NCBI RefSeq assembly: GCF_022539665.2
Contig: NC_081340.1
Coordinates: 2,728,001-2,792,000 of the forward strand
Length of the DNA stretch: 64,000 bases
Origin: Daphnia carinata
Lineage: Eukaryota > Arthropoda > Branchiopoda > Diplostraca > Daphniidae
Direction of reading: 5' to 3'
Under the pieces are notes generated by a model. It was not told the DNA's origin, searched no databases, and saw nothing but the letters and a program-made list of their open reading frames with translations. The position numbers and the translations under genes are program-made. This document shows positions 10,288-20,500 of the stretch, in pieces (positions within the stretch are counted from its first letter, which is position 1; each line of letters begins with the position of its first letter).

Positions 10288-13200
10288 ATGTCAACGGGCG
10301 TGTCAGATCAGGTACACAAGTTCAGCTGTTTCTTGTCCATCTAGCAAGGTAATTGACAATGTTATTTTTTGTTGTGTACAGCGGATGAGAGGCCAAGGAA
10401 GTCAACAAGGTAAGTTTTGATTTTTCAGGGAAACTCATGCCATTTTAACAAACTGTTTTCTTACTTAAACAGCCAACGGGCCCAACAAGGATCAACTCAA
10501 CGACCATGAAGACTTTTCATCTTGGAGGAACCAATCAATTCAGGTTCCTACGATGTTTTTCTTAGTGCCTTGTATTTTAATGTCTAATGATTTTTGTTTC
10601 GGTCTCCATAATAGACTTCATATGTTTCCCCTGCTGTAGCGACAACTGACCATTATCTATCAAGCTATTATGGCCCTTCATTCTCTTACCCATTGGAGCA
10701 TGGCGCGTGGTCGAGTAATTCTGCCACGGGAACGGCTGAATTGCCCTTTTTGGGTGGTTATGGAGCTCCCTCTCAACATCAGGCACAGCATCTTCACCAA
10801 CAAGATCTTTACGGAATCGACGGCATGTTTGGTCCCAGTGGAAGTTTCAGCAATTTCGGTGGCCAACCATCATTCGGTGGTGGATACGGTGTTGGCACGG
10901 AATACTCGACGTGGGATCGTAAAGGGGCTCACTACGACGACTATTATCAGGCGGGAAGAACTGCTGATCAACAAACGATATACCCATCGTCGGCTACCTC
11001 TACTAGCCGACCGGAGGAATCCTCGCCATCTGTGAGCGTGAAGCAAGTAGAACAAGTTATGCAAGGACTATCCTTGGAGACGACCAAACCTGCCACACAG
11101 GAACCACAGCAGCAGCAACAGTCACAACAACCGAAGAAACTGACTTGGGCTTCGATCGCCAGTCAGCCGGCCAAGCCTCAATTGGCCACCAAGAAAAAGT
11201 CGATGGTTCCTCCGCCGATGGTGACGCCGAGAACTCCCAGTTTGGATATCGGCACGTGGGAGAATAAGAACGGTGGTGGAGTTCATCCCGCTAGTGTACC
11301 AGCTCCTCAGCATCATGGCCCTTCTGCTGTTCAGCCAGCAGCAGTCACCGTTGTTCCACAACCAGCTCCATCACCATCTAAACCGATAGGGCAATCGCAC
11401 CTTCCACCACAACAATTGCAGCACCAACAACTACAACAGCAGCAGGAACAGCAGCAGGAGCACCAACAGCAGCAGCAGTAGCGGCAACAACAGCAGCAAC
11501 AACAACAACAACAACAAAATCAACAGCATGTTCCACATCAAAACCAAAATCATCAACAGCAACAAGCTCAACAACATCATGCTAGCCAAAATCACCAACA
11601 ACAGATAAATCAACAATCGCAAGTGCAACCGCAGCCACGCCCAACTCGGCCTACTCCACCTCCTGCTTTGAATCAAGCGGTTCAACAACAACCCACAGTG
11701 GTAACTCCACCAAAACCAGCTACGACGTTGGTTGCAGTGCCACCGACTCCACCAGCGACGGCCCTTGCCAACCCCATACTAGAAGAACTACAATCAAAGC
11801 ACATTTACAACCCTAAAGAATTCGATTTGTCGGCAAAGAATGCACGTTTTTTTGTTATCAAATCATATTCGGAAGATGATATCCATCGGTCCATCAAGTA
11901 TGAAATTTGGTGCTCAACCGAGCACGGCAACAAGCGACTGGACGCTGCTTTCCGCGAAAGGTTCACTTTTTTTACCACTCTTATCTGACTTGAAATTTAC
12001 TTCTCAATTTCGATTAATGCCAATCTTGCAGGGATGGAAAGGGTCCGGTCTATTTGTACTTTTCGGTTAACGGATCCGGACATTTCTGTGGAATGGCTGA
12101 AATGGTGATTCCAATTACAATACAATTATTTCGTAAGTACCAATATCATTAACGGATGCTTCTACTTTCTAGACATCAGCAGTAGACATGTCGTCGACAC
12201 TATCGGTTTGGTCGCAAGACAAGTGGCGTGGTCAATTTACCGTCAAATGGATCTATGTCAAAGATGTGCCTAATGCTGCATTGCGCCACATTCGACTGGA
12301 AAACAACGAGAACAAGCCCGTTACCAATTCACGCGACACCCAAGAGGTGCCAGTCGAAAAGGGTCGTCTAGTAATATCAATATCCAATCTATTAACGTCA
12401 GCGCCCAGTTTATTGTTAACGTTATTTCAATAGGTGTTGAAAATCCTCCATTCGTATCGCCATTCAACGTCCATTTTTGATGACTTTAGCCATTATGAGA
12501 AGCGTCAAGCGGAAGAAGATCAGCGAAAGGTCATGGCACCCGTCCCATCGTCTGGTGGTCATAGCAGCGGCAATGACTATGAAAGTGACAGGGCTCCTCC
12601 ACAACGAGAAAGAGATCCTTATAATCGACCCCAATCGGACCGTAGAGAACGCGATGGGTTCGATCGTGGCGGAGATGCAAGAGATTTCCGTGGAAGGAAT
12701 GACAGATCAGGATTTGATTATAGGGTAATACTTTAGTTTGTTAAAACCTTAAATGATTTCTTTAAAATCTGCGTAATTTAATAGGATCGGAACGGTTATA
12801 GTATGCGCGATAGAGACAATCGCGGTGGTAACCGAGACGGCCCAGGAGGGTATCGCCCATCTGATCGCGACAGCCAAAGTTACCGTAGTGGTGATCGCGT
12901 AACGGATCGTGGAAGTGATCGTAGAATGGAACGCGGTGGAGATCGTGGAATGGATCGTGGCGGAGAGCGTGGGATTGATCGTGGCGGAGATCGTGGGTTT
13001 GATCGTGGAGGAGATCGTGGAATGGATCGTGGAATGGATCGTGGAATGGATCGTGGGATTGATCGTGGAATGGATCGTGGAATTGATCGTGGGATTGACC
13101 GTGGGATTGATCGTGGGACTGATCGTGGAATGGATCGTGGAATGGATCGCGGTGGAGATCGAGGAGTGGATCGCGGCGGAGATCGAGGAGTGGATCGCGG

Positions 13201-13306
13201 CGGAGATCGTGGAGCGGACCGCGGTGGAGATCGTGGACCGGATCGTGGCGGAATGGCTGAAAGAGGTGGAAACATGCGAGAGAGTATTTCGCGTGCGCGC
13301 CGTTAA
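10288..13306 (+). CDS. YTHDF: YTH-domain m6A reader, YTHDF type, with in-frame TAG
   Basis: This is a cytoplasmic N6-methyladenosine mRNA reader. Exons splice in phase: 10288-10311, 10382-10409, 10473-10543, 10615-11960, 12032-12104, 12173-12370, 12434-12724 and 12785-13306 (850 sense codons). The N-terminus matches family features ([25 protein letters not shown]). The YTH domain spans ~436-600, from [20 protein letters not shown] through [12 protein letters not shown] to [12 protein letters not shown]. The cage tryptophans in [13 protein letters not shown] and VWSQDKW are present. Two oddities stand out. Codon 330 (11479-11481) is TAG inside a CAG/CAA polyQ run, with the same frame open on both sides. 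The C-terminus is a ~100-residue DRG-type repeat absent from vertebrate YTHDF. The TAG could be a real allele, a sequence error or readthrough; no convincing intron removes it. Identity is certain; the intactness of the frame is not. Confidence 0.93.
11415..11520 (+). repeat. CAG/CAA trinucleotide tract in YTHDF
   Basis: The coding (CAR)n run specifies polyglutamine with scattered His and Glu. It is interrupted by one TAG (11479-11481) and one CGG. Mixed CAG/CAA usage argues for a long-standing coding tract; the TAG is one base from CAG. Confidence 0.9.
12920..13260 (+). repeat. Coding minisatellite, GATCGTGG-based 12/18-mers
   Basis: Tandem 12-base units (GATCGTGGAATG-like) are mixed with 18-base variants containing GGCGGA. 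They encode alternating GMDR/GIDR and GGDR peptides at the C-terminus of YTHDF. The repeat keeps several frames open on both strands, which explains the long antisense open frames here; these are not genes. Confidence 0.9.
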
Positions 13307-14130
13307 AACGTTGTTCGGACTATTATCCGCGATTAGCGCAACACGCAAACAAACAAACAAACAAAAATAATAAAATAAAAAAAGAGGGGAGGGGGACTAT
13401 AAAGAACTTTCAATGGAATCATTATTATTATTTTTTCCTAACTTGGGAATGGGTGTGCGTATGTGTGTGCGCGTTTAGCTAATTGTTTGTCGTTGTCCTC
13501 CAACACACATAAATGGAACACTTTGGACATGAAAAAAAAACGATCAATTCGACTTTTACAGAACAGTGCGGTGGTTTAGAAAAGTGAGTGAACGTGAAAG
13601 TGCTGATCAAGAACAACTGGAGTGAATCGAATCGAGAAGTGTGATTTCTAAATGAAGGAAAATCCAGCAAAAAGTGTCTGCAACTTCAGGAAGACCACAC
13701 CGTTCCGTTCCGCTACACCAGAAAGAACAACAGAATCCGCTTAACTCTTTTTTTTTTTAGTTATTAAACTTTTTTTCCCTTGTGTCAGAAACATACGAAA
13801 TGGACACTACGACCCTCTGAAGAAATCATAATTTTCTTTTTCTCAACAAAAACCTGAGCTGTTGTATGGCTGTCTTGTTCCTTCCTCCTTAAATGTGTTT
13901 GGATTCATAACCTAAAAAAAGATGGTTTGCTGCTTCAAAATGGATTATTACATACACGACTAAAATATTCACGGGACATGACCCTAGTCGCTGAAACTGA
14001 TTTATTGTTGCCTAAACCGATTTCGTCTGCTCAATTTGTCTTTGACAAATCCTAGTGTTTTTTTTTTGATTGGGTTTTTTGTTATCCAGTGCATTTTTAA
14101 CTAGATCCTTTTCTTTTACTTAACTTTGAA
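13307..14130 (+). other. YTHDF 3' UTR and spacer
   Basis: This is AT-rich non-coding sequence after the YTHDF stop. AATAAAATAAA-type sequence at about 13366 is the first candidate poly(A) signal. No other gene was seen before the Rab start. Confidence 0.5.
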
Positions 14131-15219
14131 ATGGAAGAAAGCATGGCTGTTAGTAACAATATTGAAGCAAAAATTGTCATCTTAGGTGAACAAAGTGAGT
14201 TTCATGTTTATAATAGATTTAAGTATAGGTATTATTTCTTAATCGCTTGGACAGATGTTGGCAAGACAAGTTTTGTCGTCGTTTTCAACCCTGAAAGAAA
14301 AAACGAAGATAGGAACAAATTGAGCTGTGTTAGCTCAACAATAGGAGCTTCTTTTGTCAGTTGCAGAGTCCGAGTCAAAGATAAATCAGTCCGAATGCAG
14401 GTGGGTGTGTCCTACATAAGCTAATCAAGTGTTTCATTTATTTTATGGCTTCTATTAGATATGGGATACTGCTGGCCAAGAAAGATTTAAATCCATGGTG
14501 CCACTTTATTATAGAAAAGCTAATGCAGCTGTTATCATGTAAAATCTTCCATATTTCATTAGGATTTATATTCAGCAAATTTAATAAGTTGGAAAACTTT
14601 GGTTATAAAAATACCAGGTATGATGTGAGTGCAGTTAGCTCATTTAAGGCAGCACAGTTATGGGTCAAAGGTAACATCTGTTGTTAGTAGTCTTTAAAAA
14701 TTCTATTGAGTTTACAAAGAGGTAATGGTGTGGTCTGTTACAGAACTCAAACGTAACGTGGAAACTCCTGTCCTGATACTTTTGGGTGTGTAGTTGAGCT
14801 TTTCATATTACTCATCAACTGACAAGTAAAGACTGACCAAATTTTCTTTTCTTTTTTCTGTCAACGCAGTCGGGAACAAAGCCGATTTGTGTGACCAAAG
14901 AGTGATATCGTATGAACAAGGATACGAATACGCTTCTATGGTTGGTGCCTTATTTTGCGAAACTTCTGCCATCACGGATAAAGGTAACAACCACAAGCCA
15001 GGAATGCGACTACATTTGCTTGTATCTAAAACTATATGTTTGCTGTTTGTGTGAAATATAGGCGTAACGCATGCTTTCGGTTTACTTGCAAAGAGCCTCA
15101 TTGAGTACGAACGAGAGCACTCCAATTTTCAATACAAGTTTAAAGCAGACTATGTAAATTTGCATGAAATGAGTGGTCCACCATCGCCAGATGAGCATTT
15201 TTCCATGTCCTGTTGTTAA
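14131..15219 (+). CDS. Rab-family small GTPase with enlarged switch I
   Basis: This is a membrane-traffic GTPase. Seven exons join in phase: 14131-14194, 14255-14400, 14459-14538, 14618-14670, 14744-14785, 14870-14983 and 15062-15219, giving 218 aa. The G boxes are G1 GEQNVGKTS, G2 threonine in STIGASF, G3 WDTAGQE, G4 NKAD and G5 ETSAI (usually ETSAK). It ends SMSCC, a double-cysteine geranylgeranylation site. STIGASF, PLYYRKANAAVI and LWVKELK resemble the Rab5/21/22/31 group, but the subfamily is not settled. The stretch between the P-loop and G2 is about six residues longer than in Rab5 (NPERKNEDRNKLSC), which alters the effector loop. First-exon ATG choice: a second Met lies five codons in. 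Confidence 0.9.
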
Positions 15220-15817
15220 ACCTAACCTGCATGTACGTATGGCTGTCTCGATTAAGGAAATTTGTGCCTTGTTTCCTCGGTCTCTCTCGATTTCGTTTAC
15301 CTCAAGCCCCTTGTCAGTTATATACCTCAACAACCATAACATCTCAATTTGATTTCAATTCATTAGTACCAAATTTGAATTCTTTCGTTAAATATGAATA
15401 CATAGTCCATAGTGCCATTTGCTTTTCTTTTTCTTTTTTTTTTGTGGGACACACATATTCCTAGGCCATATAGCCAGCACGGCCCAGTGTCTTTACACAT
15501 CGCAATGAACTTTACTCGTAGAAAAAGAGTCGGCTTAACATCTAGCATACCTAAAACCATAATAATCATAGAGCTTCTTGGAAATAGGATGACATTATTA
15601 ACCTTTGATAAAGATTAGAATTTTTTCAAATGATGTTGGTGGATGCTAAACAGGATCGTATAATCGAAACCAATGTCTGACACATAATAAATGTTTCAGC
15701 TGCAATGATACATTAACAAGAAAATTAAAGTACTTGTTTGAAATTAATCACCCTGTCAAAACACAACCATGATAAGGTGTAGACTCAGTTCTCTCACCAC
15801 ACTGAAAACCGGAATAA
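15220..15817. other. Convergent spacer between Rab gene and unknown gene
   Basis: This is the 3' UTR territory of the plus-strand Rab gene and the minus-strand gene that follows. It includes a pyrimidine-rich stretch at 15420-15450. No additional gene was recognised. Confidence 0.4.
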
Positions 15818-16266
15818 CTACGGGATACTGTACATCCATGCTTTAGGCCCAGTCAACACGCAATTAACATTTTCTAAAAAAAGATAGAAAACAAGATTTA
15901 TTAGTAGTCATGGAAATACATAATAATTAAAATACCAACGGTCTTTGGCTTCTTGGGAGGAGAAAAAAGCGAATCGGTGACCATAAATACAGTTGGCAGT
16001 GGCCGTTTCGGAAATAACAGTTTTTTCGACAGAATCTGTCTTTCATCCACGCAATCTGTAGACAACGAACTGCAGAGCTTGTTCTGGAGTTTTTTCTGGA
16101 ATCCTGCCTGATATTCGTTTGATTTTTGAGGTAATTCGTCGTCAGAGGTGTTAGTAGGGCGCGATATAGTCCACCGCCCACTCATTAACCGTACAGGACG
16201 AACAGGTGCCAACATCGGAAATAAGCGCCTCCATGAAAGTGAACCCATCCCACGTACCGTGGTCAT
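15818..16266 (-). CDS. Unrecognised small nuclear-looking protein (5' end unresolved)
   Basis: Two exons fit together: 15936-16266 (first in-frame ATG) and 15818-15873. They are joined by a 62-bp intron with a strong pyrimidine tract (TTTTCTATCTTTTTTTAG), a CTAAT branch-like site and phase continuity. The joined product ends VNCVLTGPKAWMYSIP. The frame stays open upstream to a likely acceptor at about 16419 and reads SSFVVPETPPRCP, so the true start may be in an earlier exon. The protein is basic and proline/serine-rich, with LPKRPLP- and SPPKKPK-like motifs (the second resembles a nuclear localisation signal). No family was recognised. A competing reading ends at a TAA (15901-15903) overlapped by AATAAA. 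Confidence 0.45.
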
Positions 16267-16419
16267 TCCATTACAGGCAGGTTGATGTGGGCATCTTGGG
16301 GGTGTTTCCGGTACAACAAAGGACGATTCGAGATTAACACAATTCTTATTTTCAGTGATGTCACACTTCCCAGATATTTGACGGCTGGCTATATATTCAT
16401 TACAGTAGCAATAGCAAAG

Positions 16420-19400
16420 CTAGAACATCTGATTAGTAACCTTATGGATTTAACAAACCTGAAAAAGTTGGATGTGTACACAGCCTAATTAAGATAACTG
16501 GAGAGTGATGGTGGGGCTCGACTTGTATTCTGATACTGAATGTGGCCAAACCATTCAGAAAACAAGTAAGTTTGTGCTTGTAATCTATCACCTGCAAGGC
16601 TGAGTGTCTAGAGTAATCTCACAAACAGGAAAAATTAATTGACTTTGTAATTTTTCTAAATTAGGATATGGCAAAGGCTACCTACATTTGGACTGAAATA
16701 CTAGAAGTTTTGCATAGTTCTCAGTAAGTTGCATGATTTGGTAATACAAATTTGGTAATGCCTACAATCATTTTAACTAAAGAGAAATAGTAAAAACGAA
16801 ACATATTTGTGTAATAACATACTGACAAGTCTGCACCCTTAAGGCTGTCGACAAATTCTTCAAGTAACTTTACACAGTTAGTAACAGAACTACATAATGG
16901 TTCAATACAGACTTTTTGTTTTCTCTTGAACCTGGCATTTGAATAAATTTAAACTTATAAAGAATAACCTTGAGAAACGAGGAAAAAATATATGTTTTTT
17001 GATACTTGTATAACTTTCGAATGAATTCGCAAAGCTTCCCGATCACGTGTTTAACGGTCTTATCAACATACCAACAATATGGGCTGAAATTGCATGTAAG
17101 TTCGCTTTTAAAAGCTTCAACAAGAACACTTGCCAATGACAGCTCTGAGCATAGAGCCTTGAAAGTCATCGTGGAAATTAGGAGCAATTAACTCTTTTCC
17201 ACAACAATCAACATGGTCTCAGTACATATGTACTAAATAGTACATAGTTGCAGATGCACTTTTTCTTATGGGGTACATGATAAACGCGCAGGGCGTTAGT
17301 CAATTGTTTTTTTGGAATATTGTCTGCTTGGAGTTTTTCCACGCTGAAATGTGGAAAAAGACACGTAAAATTGTAAATTAAATGAGAACCCATGAAATAA
17401 ATTTGTTTAACTTATCTTAGTTAATATTTAAGATTTTCTATCTAAGACAGAATACTGAAATTCTATAGACACAAACAAAATGTAAATATGTACTTATAAT
17501 TACAATTTTTTACACTTATTTACACTTTTTAAAATTTGAACTTGGCGCGGTAAAAAAATGGCCGCCATAATGGTTTATCAAAAACCACTTTTCAAACGTA
17601 ATTTTTGGGATTAAATAATGCATCCTAAAAATAAACGTTTATAACAACTTGTTCCTGGAATCACCAGCAACAAAAATATTATAATGATTTCGTGTTTTGA
17701 CGAAGGTTAAGCATCAAACAATCAATGCAAAGTTTCGTCTTTTTCACACACCCCCTCCCCTTTCTAAAATCATGAAATCCCTTAATAATTATTTATGAGG
17801 AAAATAAACAGTCAAAATTGACAAATTTTGCATCAATCAATAGCTCTTATCAAGAACTATCTAATTCTATGAAAGTTATGTTAAATTTTCAGAAAAGGAA
17901 AAGTTTAAGCGTAACATCAATTTTTTTGTTTTTATCAGTTGCGTCCATTAGAACCTTAGATCGAAAAACAACAAAAACACATTTTGCCTTTAAGATTTTT
18001 TCCCTTTGAAAATGTTAATAACAATTACACAAAAATAGATAGCCCTTACCAAGGGTTATTTACTGTAATTAATCAACTAATTATTGCAATTAATTTAGCT
18101 GACAAATAATTAAAAAAAATTTCTTTTATATTTTTTTATTTCAATTACCACACAAATTGTACATATTTATTATATAAGCAGAATAAATATATATAATATA
18201 TATTATAGTATTTTATATGTATAATAGTATCGTACATATATAATAGTAATATATATAAATATCTATGTATAATTGTAACATATACATTAGTATTTATATT
18301 ATACATATTACGTCATTGGAAAAATTTACATCAACCGAATTCATGTTATTTCAAGTAATTTCATTAATTTAAAAGACATGCGCTACACGCATTATTGTTT
18401 AACTGGTTTAACTTTAGTGGTTTAACCACTAAAGCAACCAAATCAAGGCCCTAGTGGCGACAACGCACACTTTCTCCATATAGAAAACTGTAGGCGCGAT
18501 TAACATTATTAATAATATTAAACATTATTATTAACATTATTGTTAACATTATTGCCTCGCGACCAGCCTGTCGAATGTTGTTCCGCTAGCCGTAGCCGTA
18601 GCCGCTAACCGTAGACTATGTCGGCTGCTAGCACAGGTATCAAGACACCGACTGAACTTAAAGTACAATATAGCCATTTATAGAGCAAAATGTTTAATTA
18701 ACAGTGACGAATTTGTTGAAGTACATGGGGTCTCCTAGCTAAAAGAAATAGTGCTCGGAAAATTCTATTTAAGAAATGCAAGTATGTTTTTGTTGTTCTA
18801 AAAATAAGTGCCACGAACAAATACTAAAACGTATACAGTTTTTATATTGAGATACTCAGACAATGCATACTATATTCTGCATTTACTTGTTGTTGGAGAG
18901 AAAGAGTACTTTTAGACAGTGTGTACGATGATCGCCAAACTGAGTGGACACAACTTTCCAGAAGGAGGTATAAATAGAATTATGGATCCATGTCCTTTGA
19001 AATAATGTCACAGTTTTTTCCCCTAGGTTTTGCTTTCTTGTTCACTTAAAAAAACCAAGAGTTTTTTTGTTTTCATAATGAGTCATTTCTAGTGATTGCT
19101 GAAATGGATTGGCATGATATGGAAGTTCGAAGATTGCCATTGTTTTAGTCTTCCAAATCATGTTTAACTTAACAACTGCAATGAAGGAATGATAGTAATT
19201 GTGGATATATGTAGAAAATATTTACTTCTTTAAAAGGTGTATGTAGATGTATTGTCATACCCATCCAGAAAAGCAATTGTGGATCTCGGTTTCTTACAAT
19301 TCTGAACTTGGACCCATCCAAAGAAAGAGATTGAATTACATTCTCCTGGTTTTTGAGCCATGTAATCTACTGGATCAGCAGGAAGACATGTATGAAGAAT

Positions 19401-19679
19401 ATAGTTTAGAATTAATGAAAAGGATTCGGTGGACAATATGCAACTGCCAGTCTGGGAACATACGCCATTTCAACAATAATTGAAGAATTCCTGACTCTCA
19501 CGTGGGGGCAAACGTTAAAGTACGCGTTCCGAAGTTCCATTGTTGTTTCAAAAATTCTTTTCCTGCATCATCTTATTCAACATGCTTATTTATTCCATTT
19601 TTAAAATGTTGATTTTTCTAAACTGAAATCTTTTGAGGCCTTTTAAGTTAACTTCAAAGTCTGTTTATCCTTTTTTAGT
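16420..19679. other. Gene-poor AT-rich interval
   Basis: No gene was recognised. The interval includes TA-rich simple sequence (18170-18310), a short (ATTAAC/ATT) array at about 18495-18555, and TAGCCG repeats near 18585-18610. Open frames are short and AT-biased with no family signatures. Confidence 0.5.
18170..18310. repeat. TA-rich simple sequence
   Basis: Imperfect TATA/ATAT and TAATAGTA repeats, continuing with TATTTATATTATACATATT. Low-complexity DNA with no coding signal. Confidence 0.8.
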
Positions 19680-20500
19680 GACGTAAATGCCGATGACAAA
19701 CCGTTAACCATGCTCTCGAATTTCTGGATGGCTCGCCTTTCTGAAAGTGATGTAACCAACGTCGTCGTATTCGATCATGGAACAGTCTGAAACGTGAATT
19801 GGACCACAACAAGCTGCAAGTACCATTCTGTATGCATCCATACTCCTTATTTTCTACTCCTGCTCATGCTATTTTTCGCTATCATTTTAGGAAGAAGCGT
19901 CTTAAGAGGAGCCAATTTCCCTTGGAAATGAAAAAGATTGAATGCGAGTGAAGTCTTTAATGATGTGGCTTGTCTTCCACATAATAGTACCGCACTGCCG
20001 TGCCGCAAGGCTGTGCTTCTCGCAGTTGCAGCGCAGAAACCACCACCGCCGTCTTGTGTGTCTTTCGCAGCGTTAGATTTGACGCTATATCGACGAAATG
20101 ACAATGCATCAAGAAACATTCAACAATATGAATTACTAAGCCACCAGCGTCTTCTCCTTGGCTTCAATCCTGGGAACCACTTACCTGTTTCAGCTCGTTT
20201 AGTCGACGTTGCATCATGTGATCCATCCCGGGCTTTGCAAATTTTCGACTCAAGGAGCAGTTCTCTATTGAAAGGTGTTTGGGCTCTGTAGGCTTCAACT
20301 GGGATTTAAGCTATCCACAAAGTTCTTTCGATCGAGCCTGCTTGGTGCATGATTGAGATATCCGGGCCATTGCTGGGCAAGACTTGCTTTAGACTCTTCA
20401 TGGTTTAAAGAGGAATATCATGGAATCTCTGCTGTATTTCCTTTTTCATCAGTTGATTGGTTTCGTCGACATCGTCGCCGGCTAGAGCGCTGTAGCTGTT
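19680..20500 (+). other. Possible gene relic or lncRNA, not recognised
   Basis: After a good acceptor-like TTTTTTAG (about 19679) one frame reads VNADDKPLTMLSNFWMARL and on to a stop near 19790. Other protein-like but disconnected stretches follow up to 20290. No family was recognised and no consistent exon chain could be built. It may be a decayed gene or a non-coding transcript. Confidence 0.2.

Noticed and set aside
11281-11520. An intron removing the TAG in YTHDF
   Set aside because: AG sites abound in the CAG tract, but no GTRAGT-like donor lies upstream at a distance that keeps frame.
12749-13370. Long antisense and alternate-frame open frames (up to 203 codons) over the YTHDF tail
   Set aside because: They exist because the 12-base minisatellite removes stops in several frames; composition is pure repeat and the sense frame is fixed by splicing to the YTH domain.
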